Below, in pieces: positions 16,402 through 23,863 of a stretch of DNA of 39,330 nucleotides. Source of the DNA: Sphingobacteriia bacterium (GTDB lineage: Bacteria; Bacteroidota; Bacteroidia; NS11-12g; UBA955); assembly GCA_021151535.1 (NCBI GenBank), contig JAGKXC010000008.1, forward strand, positions 1-39,330, written 5' to 3'. The notes below the pieces were generated by a model that did no database searches, was not told the DNA's origin, and saw nothing but the letters and a program-made list of their open reading frames with translations. How positions within the stretch are numbered: position 1 is the first letter of the stretch; each line of letters begins with the position of its first letter. The position numbers and the translations under genes are program-made.

Positions 16402-17823
16402 ATGACGGCCTCAAAGCAAGCGGTACATACTATTTTTTGGCAGGGAAGCAAAGCAGTTTTTTCTGTTTTGTTTGTTTGGCTATATGGCAGGCTTACAGGG
16501 GTTGAGGTACGGGGTTATATTTCTTTGTTGCTGTTGAACGTCCAGATTGCCATGATGTTGGTAGAAATGATTGCGGGAAGTGCCATTCCCAATATGATTA
16601 TACAATTTGGATTTAAGCAAGTTGTTAAAGCGATTTTGCCAATTATTTTGGGTTTGATTCCCTTTTGGATCATTGCCGTAATATTTTTAGGATCAATGGG
16701 TTGGATAGAATTGATTAATTCTCCATATATGTGGATCTCCTATTTGGTATTTGCGCCATTAATGATCTTGTTTTTGGCATTGCTGAATTTGCAATATGGG
16801 TATTATCAAACAAAAGGATGGATTGAGCGAAGAAATAGAATTCAGACGTTGATAGAGTTTTTGAAAATAGGGTTGCTCATATGCGCATTATCAAGGATTT
16901 CCGGCGACAGTTATAAAAACAGATCTATATTGGATGTATTCATCGAAAGTGGAGACAATCCGCATACTTCCAATTTGGATATGATGGTTGTTTTAGGCGT
17001 TTTATGCGTTTCTACCTTTGTTGGGTGGTTAATTTCTGTTGTTTTCAGTTTTAAAAGCATGCAATTAGATTGGCGCAATTCTATTGCTAATTCTATTGCA
17101 ATGGGGAGACATGGATTTTCAGAGAGTGTAAAGGCCCAAACTGGGCATTTGTTATATTTCTTAATTACGCGATTGCCAGTTTGGATGATTGTTTGGCAAT
17201 ATCGAAATCATGGTTGGGTGGGTGTATTGGCGAATGTTTTTTTAATGATGGATACACTGATGATTTTTGCGAATTCACATGGCGTGGTGCTGCATGCAAA
17301 GGCATTAAATGAAGATTTGGAGAATCATGAAACATCGCATTTTGTATCGCGCTCTGTTTTGTTGGTAGGGGTTGTTGGCGGAATAGTTTGCTTAATTCCT
17401 TCGAGTTTTTTTGAATGGGTATTTGGTTCTGGATTTGGTGAAATGCATAATTTTTTTCTGGCGATTTTCCCGGCACTTGGTTTGGCAGCTTTTTCATCGC
17501 CCGTTGCGCATAAATTACATGCTGAAAGCAAGTTTAACTTGTTGATTCGCATTTATTTCGAAGCCTTGTTGGTGTTGATTGTGGGATGGATTATTATGGA
17601 ATGGGTTATGGGAGTGAATAATTTGAATTTTGGGCATGCATTTTTGTGTGGTCATACGGAGGAGGGTAATGTTGATCCATTTCCATGGGGATTGTTGGCG
17701 ATGAATCTGTCTTTTGGGTGGTTGGCCTATAGAATTTGGAGTTGGGGAGGTTGGCAGTGGCACTTTTTGGATGATTTTAAATCAATAGTGAATAGAATTG
17801 CCAACATATTTGCTACAAAATGA
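16402..17823 (+). CDS. Wzx-like polysaccharide flippase (MOP superfamily)
   Basis: 473 residues, very hydrophobic, with about 11-12 predicted membrane helices spread over the whole length, the size and layout of Wzx/oligosaccharide flippases. It opens 'SKQAVHTIFWQGSKAVFSVLFVWLYGRLTGVEVRGYISLLLLNVQIAMML', which resembles the first two helices of the family (a short amphipathic run, G-x-x-x-G, then a helix facing the lipid). It would move a lipid-linked oligosaccharide across the inner membrane. It is the third gene after GT4 and asnB; no Wzy polymerase or chain-length regulator follows, so the glycan may be short or completed by genes elsewhere. Family assignment rests on hydropathy and context more than on motifs. 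Confidence 0.7.
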   Translation: MTASKQAVHTIFWQGSKAVFSVLFVWLYGRLTGVEVRGYISLLLLNVQIAMMLVEMIAGSAIPNMIIQFGFKQVVKAILPIILGLIPFWIIAVIFLGSMGWIELINSPYMWISYLVFAPLMILFLALLNLQYGYYQTKGWIERRNRIQTLIEFLKIGLLICALSRISGDSYKNRSILDVFIESGDNPHTSNLDMMVVLGVLCVSTFVGWLISVVFSFKSMQLDWRNSIANSIAMGRHGFSESVKAQTGHLLYFLITRLPVWMIVWQYRNHGWVGVLANVFLMMDTLMIFANSHGVVLHAKALNEDLENHETSHFVSRSVLLVGVVGGIVCLIPSSFFEWVFGSGFGEMHNFFLAIFPALGLAAFSSPVAHKLHAESKFNLLIRIYFEALLVLIVGWIIMEWVMGVNNLNFGHAFLCGHTEEGNVDPFPWGLLAMNLSFGWLAYRIWSWGGWQWHFLDDFKSIVNRIANIFATK

Positions 17824-17844
17824 GGTGAATGTTGCAAGAACAAC

Positions 17845-17852
17845 TATTTTTG
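17845..17852 (+). promoter_or_regulatory. -7 element of gdhA
   Basis: TATTTTTG, an exact TAnnTTTG, 30 bp before the ATG. A TTG at 17832 is too close (10 bp) to be a normal -33 box. Confidence 0.35.
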
Positions 17853-17882
17853 CGACTGAGATAATTTAAGATTTTTCATTCT

Positions 17883-19157
17883 ATGTCAAACCAACAAAAT
17901 GGCATTACCCCAAGATATAATCCGCTTGAGAGTATGCAGAAGCGCTTCGATGAAGCCGTGAAGATTTTAGGATTGGATGAGCAATTTGCAAATGTTTTAA
18001 GAGTTCCAAACAAGGTGGTAGCTGCTAATATTCCAGTTACTATGGATGATGGTACTATCAAAGTTTTTGAAGCTTATCGTGTTGTTCACAGTTCGCACTT
18101 GGGTCCATCAAAAGGTGGTATTCGTTACAGTATGGATGTGAATTTGGATGAGGTGAAGGCTTTAGCTGCTTGGATGACGTGGAAGTGTGCCGTGGTGAAT
18201 GTGCCTTACGGTGGTGCTAAAGGAGGGATTAAGTGTAATCCTAGAGAAATGAGCAAGGGTGAATTGGAGCGTTTAACGCGTGGATACACTTTGGCGATGA
18301 GAAATGTTTTTGGTCCAGATCAGGATATTCCTGCGCCAGACATGGGTACAAGTGCTCAAGAGATGGCATGGATTGTTGATGAGTATAGCAAAATAGTAGG
18401 CCAGAATGCTTGGGCAGTTGTTACAGGTAAGCCTTTGATTTTGGGTGGCTCATTGGGTAGAGTGGAAGCTACAGGTAGAGGTGTAATGGTATCTACTCGT
18501 TCTGCAATGGTAAAATTGGGAATGAAGCCTACTGAAACTACTTGCGTAGTTCAAGGTTTTGGAAATGTTGGAAGTATTTCTGCGAAGTTAATTGCACAAT
18601 TGGGGGTTAAAATTGTGGGAATTTCTGATGTTACTGGTGGATATTATAATCCTGATGGAATTAATGTAAATGAGGCATTGTCTTATGTAGCTAATAGCCC
18701 ATTACGTTCTTTAGATGGATTTAAAGGCGGAAAGAATATTTCAAATGCAGAATTGTTGGAATTGCCATGCGATGTGTTGGTTCCTGCCGCAATGGAAGAT
18801 CAAATTACCCCTGAAAATGCTGATAGAATTAAAGCAAAGTTGATTGTTGAAGGTGCTAATGGACCAACTACGGCGGATGCTGATGCGATTTTAAATAAAA
18901 AAGGAATCATGGTTGTTCCTGATATTTTAGCCAATGCAGGTGGTGTAACTGTTTCTTATTTTGAGTGGGTACAGAACCGTTTGGGATACTATTGGACAGA
19001 AGAGCGCGTTAATAGGAGAGCTGATCGCGTTATGAAGCAATCGTTCGATAATGTATTCGCCGCTTCAGAGAAGTATGGTGTGAACATGAGAATTGCAGCA
19101 TATTTGGTAAGTATTGATAAAGTAGCCAGCACATTAAAACTAAGAGGATCTTTCTAA
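17883..19157 (+). CDS. gdhA: Glutamate dehydrogenase (Glu/Leu/Phe/Val dehydrogenase family)
   Basis: 424 residues, the size of the RocG/GudB/GdhA class. It interconverts glutamate and 2-oxoglutarate plus ammonia with NAD(P). Substrate and catalytic lysines are in place: 'GPSKGGIRY' (K77), 'TWKCAVVNVPYGGAKGGI' (K101 and catalytic K113), and 'PAPDMGTSAQEMAWIVDEY' with the catalytic Asp. The Rossmann loop is 'VVQGFGNVGS' (G225-x-G227-xx-G230), followed by 'GISDVTGGYYNPDGI' and 'PAAMEDQIT'. Asp after the second strand of the Rossmann fold (GISD) leans toward NAD+, i.e. a catabolic enzyme, but this is only suggestive. psd starts 4 bp after its stop, so they are co-transcribed. A paralogue, leucine dehydrogenase, lies 3.5 kb downstream. 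Confidence 0.9.
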   Translation: MSNQQNGITPRYNPLESMQKRFDEAVKILGLDEQFANVLRVPNKVVAANIPVTMDDGTIKVFEAYRVVHSSHLGPSKGGIRYSMDVNLDEVKALAAWMTWKCAVVNVPYGGAKGGIKCNPREMSKGELERLTRGYTLAMRNVFGPDQDIPAPDMGTSAQEMAWIVDEYSKIVGQNAWAVVTGKPLILGGSLGRVEATGRGVMVSTRSAMVKLGMKPTETTCVVQGFGNVGSISAKLIAQLGVKIVGISDVTGGYYNPDGINVNEALSYVANSPLRSLDGFKGGKNISNAELLELPCDVLVPAAMEDQITPENADRIKAKLIVEGANGPTTADADAILNKKGIMVVPDILANAGGVTVSYFEWVQNRLGYYWTEERVNRRADRVMKQSFDNVFAASEKYGVNMRIAAYLVSIDKVASTLKLRGSF

Positions 19158-19161
19158 ACAG

Positions 19162-19812
19162 ATGAGAATTCACCGCGAAGGATATGCCATCATTTTGGGC
19201 ACCACCGTTTTTTTGGTGGCTTTAAATGCATTGGTTTCTTGGCTAGCAGGTGAGGGTGCAATTACTTCAACAGTACTTGCACTCTCATTGATATTTTTTA
19301 TTTTGATTGTACAATTCTTTCGCGATCCCAATCGCACTATTCCGCAAGGAGAAAATTTGATCATCGCTCCGGCTGATGGCAAAGTAGTTGTGATTGAGGA
19401 AGTTGAAGAACCCGAATATTTCAAGGATAAAAGAAAGCAAGTGAGTATATTTATGTCGCCGATTAATGTTCACGTTAACAGAGTTCCTGTATCGGGCGAA
19501 GTAGTTTATTCACAGTATCATCCAGGGAAATATTTGGTAGCATGGCATCCAAAAAGTAGCACTGAGAATGAAAGAACTACTGTTGTTTTGAAACAAGGCA
19601 ACAAAGAGATATTGTTCCGTCAGATTGCGGGTGCTTTGGCTAAACGAATTGTGAATTACGCGAAGCCAGGAATGCAATATCAAATGGGTCAAGAATATGG
19701 ATTTATCAAATTCGGTTCTAGAATTGATTTGTATTTACCATTGGATGCTGAGGTAATGGTGAACTTGGAGCAAAAAACTACAGGTGGTGAAACCATTATT
19801 GCTAAGTGGTAA
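19162..19812 (+). CDS. psd: Phosphatidylserine decarboxylase proenzyme, short type
   Basis: 216 residues, matching the short (type II, about 210-230) bacterial enzyme. It decarboxylates phosphatidylserine to phosphatidylethanolamine at the inner membrane. The N-terminus has one or two helices (about 9-50). Then come 'RDPNRTIP', 'IIAPADGKVVVIEE' (D72 of the processing triad), 'FMSPINVHVNRVPVSG' (H104) and the self-cleavage site 'FIKFGSRIDLYLP', where cleavage between G185 and S186 generates the pyruvoyl prosthetic group. It lies 4 bp after gdhA, with no functional link known between them. No terminator is seen downstream. Confidence 0.92.
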   Translation: MRIHREGYAIILGTTVFLVALNALVSWLAGEGAITSTVLALSLIFFILIVQFFRDPNRTIPQGENLIIAPADGKVVVIEEVEEPEYFKDKRKQVSIFMSPINVHVNRVPVSGEVVYSQYHPGKYLVAWHPKSSTENERTTVVLKQGNKEILFRQIAGALAKRIVNYAKPGMQYQMGQEYGFIKFGSRIDLYLPLDAEVMVNLEQKTTGGETIIAKW

Positions 19813-19938
19813 TTTGGAAGTAGATTTTTGTATGAATTTGACATTCGTTGAAAGAAGCTTAATTGCCGTTTAAACCTATTGTAAAATTGGAACAGTATTT
19901 GTAACTTCGTAGTAAGTAAAAACTTAAAAATAACAATT

Positions 19939-20244
19939 ATGAAAAAGTTTATCGTTTTTGGAATATTGGCAATGGGATTTGCTGTTGTGTCACAGGCTCA
20001 AACTCCTGCCACTCAACCTGCTCCTACAAAATCTTGCTGCAAAAAAGAAGGTGCTGCTGGTTGTAATAAACCTGCTGCTGGAACTGCGGCTGCAACTCCT
20101 ACAAAATCTTGCTGTAAAAAAGAGGGATCTGCTGCTTGTAGTGGACATGCATCTGCATCAGCTGCATCTGCTTCTGCTCCTGCTCCAGAACCTACAACTG
20201 CTGCCACTCCGGTTCCAGTAAGCAAGTCTGACAAGAAGAAGTAA
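19939..20244 (+). CDS. Small exported Cys-rich protein with duplicated CC...C unit
   Basis: 101 residues. Signal peptide 'MKKFIVFGILAMGFAVVSQAQ'. The mature part holds two near-identical 14-residue units, PTKSCCKKEGAAGC (29-42) and PTKSCCKKEGSAAC (54-67), joined by an Ala/Pro/Thr linker and followed by an Ala/Ser/Pro-rich tail ending KSDKKK. The two units are 25 codons apart, and the DNA is duplicated as well (20023 and 20098 onward). Each has three Cys as CC-x7-C, plus one His near the second. Not a family I can name. A periplasmic or surface metal-binding (metallothionein-like) role is inferred from the Cys arrangement only. The composition is extremely biased toward Ala, Lys and Cys. Confidence 0.75.
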   Translation: MKKFIVFGILAMGFAVVSQAQTPATQPAPTKSCCKKEGAAGCNKPAAGTAAATPTKSCCKKEGSAACSGHASASAASASAPAPEPTTAATPVPVSKSDKKK

Positions 20245-20301
20245 TTTGAACAATAGGCTCATTTGGCATTGCAGATAGAGCAAATGCAGTTGGGCCTGTA
20301 C

Positions 20302-20354
20302 CCTGGGATACCCCAGGTTTATAACAAAAGCCACCCTCTGGGTGGCTTTTGTGT
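20302..20354 (+). terminator. Tandem hairpins: terminator of the Cys-rich gene
   Basis: The second hairpin is a classic terminator: AAAAGCCACCC (20326-20336), TCT, GGGTGGCTTTT (20340-20350), then TGTGTTTT. Just before it is CCTGGG-ATAC-CCCAGG (20302-20317), a perfect 6-bp GC-rich hairpin. Together they form a structured 3' end. Confidence 0.8.
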
Positions 20355-20464
20355 TTTATAAATTGATTGATGGTTTTGAAAGATCTGCTGATTAAGAATG
20401 TAGTTTTATCGTTTTAAAAAAGATCAGACCTACAATTGGCAAACAATGCAACAATTTGTATGGC

Positions 20465-20492
20465 TTGCATTATGTTTTTTATGCGATATTTG
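20465..20492 (+). promoter_or_regulatory. Possible promoter of the 20526-22498 operon
   Basis: TTG (20465-20467), 17 bp, GATATTTG (20485-20492), one mismatch from TAnnTTTG; the ATG follows 33 bp later. Confidence 0.35.
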
Positions 20493-20525
20493 CCCAACGG
20501 TTAAACCCTAAAATTATTCAGTTAT

Positions 20526-21482
20526 ATGTCGAAATCAAAATCTACGAAACAGGGTAAATCCATTCGCCAACCAGCCGAGGTAAATAACGGCAAGGTTGAA
20601 TTGGATAAAGGGTTTAGAAGAATTGCATTCACTTTATTGACCCTAACCGCGGTAACCGTAATCGTTATAGGGATTTATATGTGGTATAATTTTACTTCGA
20701 GGAGTAATTTGGTTTTGGTTGTACCTAACAAGCCTGATTATTATGTGCATATCCAAACCAAGGAAGTATTAAAGCCATTTCAGTCTAAGAAAAAGCCAGC
20801 ATCATTAGAAAGTTTTGAGGGGTTTGTAAAGCATATTCAGTTGTTAAAGGCAGCTACTAATCCCAAAGAATTGGGGATATCGCCCCATACAGATTGGTTG
20901 TTTTTTGGGAAGGGGAAGGCTCATTTTATGGCGTTAAGTGTTTTTAGTGAATCGGCGTTTTCTGCCTATCTGCAAAAAATGGTAGAAAAAGGCATGCTTC
21001 ATCCGGTTGTGAAAAAGCCGTTGTTTAATAGCCATAAATTACAAAACAAAAATGCATACATAGCTTTTAAACATAAGGCGATGGTTTTGTGCTGGTTTGC
21101 AGACTCTATAGAAGACGTAAGCAGGGCAGAAAACGCCTTAGCTGAGGTTTTTTCTGGAAAGACGTCCACTTTTATGCAAGAAAAGTCGGTTCAGGAATTA
21201 TATGATCATAATGCCGATATCTTAATGTGGAGTGCCAATCAGCAGGGGTATACGTTTTGTTTTAACCCCAAAATAAATGGTTCGCCTACAGTTCAAAAAG
21301 ATAGTTCGGTATTTAATATTGGCAGACAAGCATGGGATTTTAATGAAAAGGGATTACAAGTTTGGAGGCCTATGGCTGATCCACAAGCAGTGGGCGGTAT
21401 AGCATCAAATTACAATGCAGAGGAATCATTGGCTTGGATACTTTCTCAAATCCAATTGTATCTGAGCAATGAAATTCAATAA
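20526..21482 (+). CDS. Membrane-anchored protein of unknown function
   Basis: 318 residues. A basic N-terminus (SKSKSTKQGKSIRQ) precedes one membrane helix (about 33-54, 'IAFTLLTLTAVTVIVIGIYMWY'), then a large soluble part probably facing the periplasm. That part begins 'LVLVVPNKPDYYVHIQTKEVLK', somewhat like the start of DUF4836-type Bacteroidota proteins; this is a weak resemblance only. Repeated short elements ('HTDWLFFGKGKAHFMALSVFSESAFSAYLQK', 'NAYIAFKHKAMVLCWF') suggest a beta-alpha fold that may occur twice. No catalytic motif is seen. metH1 begins 17 bp after its stop, so the two are likely one transcript, but a functional link is not evident. Confidence 0.7.
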   Translation: MSKSKSTKQGKSIRQPAEVNNGKVELDKGFRRIAFTLLTLTAVTVIVIGIYMWYNFTSRSNLVLVVPNKPDYYVHIQTKEVLKPFQSKKKPASLESFEGFVKHIQLLKAATNPKELGISPHTDWLFFGKGKAHFMALSVFSESAFSAYLQKMVEKGMLHPVVKKPLFNSHKLQNKNAYIAFKHKAMVLCWFADSIEDVSRAENALAEVFSGKTSTFMQEKSVQELYDHNADILMWSANQQGYTFCFNPKINGSPTVQKDSSVFNIGRQAWDFNEKGLQVWRPMADPQAVGGIASNYNAEESLAWILSQIQLYLSNEIQ

Positions 21483-21499
21483 GAATAAAACATAGGATA

Positions 21500-22498
21500 A
21501 TGAGTAAGTTGAATACTTTAAAATCGATTTTAAAAGAGAGAATTGTAGTGATAGATGGTGCGATGGGCACCATGATACAGAAACATAAATTGTCTGAGGA
21601 GGATTATCGCGGTGAGCAATTCAAGGATTATCCTCATTCATTAAAGGGAAATAATGATTTATTGGTTCTTACTCAGCCGCAGATTATCTTGGATATTCAC
21701 CGCGAATTTTTGGAAGCGGGAGCGGATATTTTAGAAACCAATACATTTAACGCAAATGCTATTTCTATGCAGGATTACCACATGGAAGATCAAGTGCATG
21801 CCTTGAATGTGGCGGCAGTAAAGTTGGCCAAGCAAGCTGCGGCAGAATACACGGCAAAAACGCCAGATAAGCCACGTTTTGTGGCTGGTTCTGTTGGACC
21901 TACCAATAAAACCGCGAGTTTATCGCCCGATGTAAACAATCCTGGATTTCGTTCTGTAAGTTTTGACGATTTGGTTGTGTGTTACAGAGAGCAAGTGAGC
22001 ATCATGATGGATGAAGGAGTAGATTTACTTTTGGTTGAAACGGTATTTGATACTCTGAATTGTAAAGCGGCTTTGTACGCCATCAACGAGTTGAAAGATG
22101 AACGTGGTAGCGATATCCCTGTAATGGTAAGTGGAACCATTACCGATAATTCGGGTAGAACATTAAGCGGACAAACACCTGAGGCGTTCTGGATATCTGT
22201 TTCTCATGGCGATTTGTTAAGTGTTGGATTCAATTGCGCTCTGGGAGCAGAACAGATGCGCCCATTTATTCAAGAGTTATCCAACGTTGCTTGGGTTCCA
22301 GTTTCTTGTTATCCCAATGCGGGTTTGCCTAATGAATTTGGTGAATACGACGATACGCCAGAGCATATGGCCAAGGTAATTGGGGAATGGTGCAAGGATG
22401 GGTATTTGAATATTGTTGGCGGTTGCTGTGGTACAACTCCAGCTCATATTCGGGCGATTGCAGCCGAAGCCGCTAAATATGCGCCACGTACTATATAG
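21500..22498 (+). CDS. metH: Methionine synthase homocysteine-binding module (split MetH, N-terminal part)
   Basis: 332 residues covering only the first domain of B12-dependent methionine synthase, normally about 1,200 residues. 'IVVIDGAMGTMIQ', 'GNNDLLVLTQPQII' and 'EAGADILETNTFNAN' are the MetH-type N-terminus (BHMT/MetH barrel). The three zinc cysteines are present: C246 in 'VGFNCALG' and C309-C310 in 'VGGCCGTTP'. It binds homocysteine and supplies the thiolate for methyl transfer. The methyltetrahydrofolate, cobalamin and activation domains are not here; the next gene is a dehydrogenase. In many Bacteroidota MetH is split and the larger part is encoded next door or elsewhere, so a remote partner is expected. 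Confidence 0.88.
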   Translation: MSKLNTLKSILKERIVVIDGAMGTMIQKHKLSEEDYRGEQFKDYPHSLKGNNDLLVLTQPQIILDIHREFLEAGADILETNTFNANAISMQDYHMEDQVHALNVAAVKLAKQAAAEYTAKTPDKPRFVAGSVGPTNKTASLSPDVNNPGFRSVSFDDLVVCYREQVSIMMDEGVDLLLVETVFDTLNCKAALYAINELKDERGSDIPVMVSGTITDNSGRTLSGQTPEAFWISVSHGDLLSVGFNCALGAEQMRPFIQELSNVAWVPVSCYPNAGLPNEFGEYDDTPEHMAKVIGEWCKDGYLNIVGGCCGTTPAHIRAIAAEAAKYAPRTI

Positions 22499-22611
22499 GA
22501 AATCATCGCCCTAAATAATTTTTAAGAGGCCTTTGCTAAAAACCTTGAAAATAAATCGAATAAGTGTTAAAGTGACACTGTAAAAACCCATTTTTTTGTT
22601 GAAATTCTTAG

Positions 22612-22619
22612 TATCTTTG
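22612..22619 (+). promoter_or_regulatory. -7 element of leucine dehydrogenase
   Basis: TATCTTTG, an exact TAnnTTTG, 15 bp before the ATG, predicting a leader of only about 8-10 nt. The nearest TTG (22596) is 13 bp upstream, shorter than usual. Confidence 0.45.
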
Positions 22620-22634
22620 CACCCTTAAAATCTC

Positions 22635-23738
22635 ATGACTCAAGTTCAGACTCAATCAGTGCCAGCTACACAATTCGATTTGTTTGCAGGCATGGAATCA
22701 ACACAACACGAGCAAGTTGTCTTCTGTCAGGATCACGCAACAGGTTTGAAAGCCATTATTGCGATTCATAACACCGTATTGGGCCCTGGTTTGGGTGGTA
22801 CGAGAATGTGGTATTACAACCACGAGAAAGACGCATTGAGAGATGCTTTGCGTTTGTCTAGAGGAATGACGTACAAAGCTTCTGTTGCTGGTTTAAATCT
22901 TGGCGGGGCGAAAGCCGTAATCATTGGTGATCCAAAAACCATGAAGAATGAAGCCTTGATGCGTAAGTTCGGTAGATTTGTTGAAAATCTTAACGGTAAA
23001 TATATCACTGCAGAAGATGTGGGAACTACAACACGTGATATGGAATATGTGAACATGGAAACCGACCACGTAGTAGGTTTGCCTGAAAGTATGGGTGGCG
23101 GCGGAGATCCTTCTCCAGTTACTGCTTATGGTGTTTATATGGGTATAAAAGCATCTGCTCAGAAAGCTTACGGTAGCGATTCTCTTGCTGGCAAAAGTGT
23201 TGCCGTTATGGGTATCGGTAAAGTAGGTATGCATTTGTTGGAATATTTGCACCAAGAAGGTGTGAAATTGTACGTTTCCGATATCAATGATTCAGCGTTG
23301 CAAGCCGCTGCTACCAATTTTGGTGCAGTTGTGGTTAGCAATGAAGACATCGTTGGTTTAGACGTTGATATTTTCGCTCCTTGCGCATTGGGTGGTATTT
23401 TGAACGATAACACAATTGGTAAGTTGAAGTGCCAAATTATTGCAGGTGCCGCTAACAACCAGTTGGAAGATGAGAAAATTCATGGCGATTTGTTGAAGTC
23501 TAAAGGCATCATCTACGCTCCTGATTTCGTAATTAACGCAGGTGGTTTGATCAACGTTTATTCAGAATATAATGGCTATGTACGTGAAAGCGCAATGTCG
23601 CAAACTGAGAATATATACAACACCATTTTGGATATCTATAACAGAGCTGAATTGGCTAACGTAAATAACCAGGCTGCTGCAATCATGCACGCTGAAAAGC
23701 GTATTCACGACATGATGTTGGTTCATAGCACTTATTAA
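22635..23738 (+). CDS. ldh: Leucine dehydrogenase (Glu/Leu/Phe/Val dehydrogenase family)
   Basis: 367 residues, close to the usual 360-370 for NAD-dependent leucine/valine dehydrogenases. It oxidatively deaminates branched-chain amino acids to their 2-oxo acids. Seen: 'IHNTVLGPGLGGTRMWYY', 'LSRGMTYKASVAGLNLGGAKAVIIGDP' with lysines K81 and K93, 'YITAEDVGTTTRDMEYV' with the catalytic Asp, the Rossmann loop 'VMGIGKVG' (G193-x-G195-xx-G198), and 'APCALGGILN' and 'ANNQLE'. It has its own promoter-like element and a strong terminator. It is distinct from the gdhA-like gene, which has the GGI (not AVI) context after the catalytic lysine. Confidence 0.9.
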   Translation: MTQVQTQSVPATQFDLFAGMESTQHEQVVFCQDHATGLKAIIAIHNTVLGPGLGGTRMWYYNHEKDALRDALRLSRGMTYKASVAGLNLGGAKAVIIGDPKTMKNEALMRKFGRFVENLNGKYITAEDVGTTTRDMEYVNMETDHVVGLPESMGGGGDPSPVTAYGVYMGIKASAQKAYGSDSLAGKSVAVMGIGKVGMHLLEYLHQEGVKLYVSDINDSALQAAATNFGAVVVSNEDIVGLDVDIFAPCALGGILNDNTIGKLKCQIIAGAANNQLEDEKIHGDLLKSKGIIYAPDFVINAGGLINVYSEYNGYVRESAMSQTENIYNTILDIYNRAELANVNNQAAAIMHAEKRIHDMMLVHSTY

Positions 23739-23814
23739 GATCCGATTTTGTTAACCGGCTGTAGCGATGCAAATCACTCATAGCAAGGATATAACAGAAA
23801 ATCTCATATAGTAT

Positions 23815-23857
23815 CGGGCGATATACACTTTGTATGTCGCCCGTTTTGTTTTATTTT
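23815..23857 (+). terminator. Terminator of leucine dehydrogenase, covering an ATG of the next ORF
   Basis: CGGGCGATATACA (23815-23827), CTT, TGTATGTCGCCCG (23831-23843): 13 pairs including one G-U wobble, followed by TTTTGTTTTATTTT. The right arm contains the ATG at 23834 that opens the glycosyltransferase reading frame. Confidence 0.8.
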
Positions 23858-23863
23858 CGTCCT

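Noticed and set aside
21483..21499. SAM or cobalamin riboswitch before metH
   Set aside because: Only 17 bp separate it from the upstream gene, and nothing in the 20351-20525 region resembles either aptamer.
23834..23836. ATG 23834 as the confident start of the GT-C gene
   Set aside because: It lies in the stem of a strong terminator. It is kept only as the alternative to GTG 23864.
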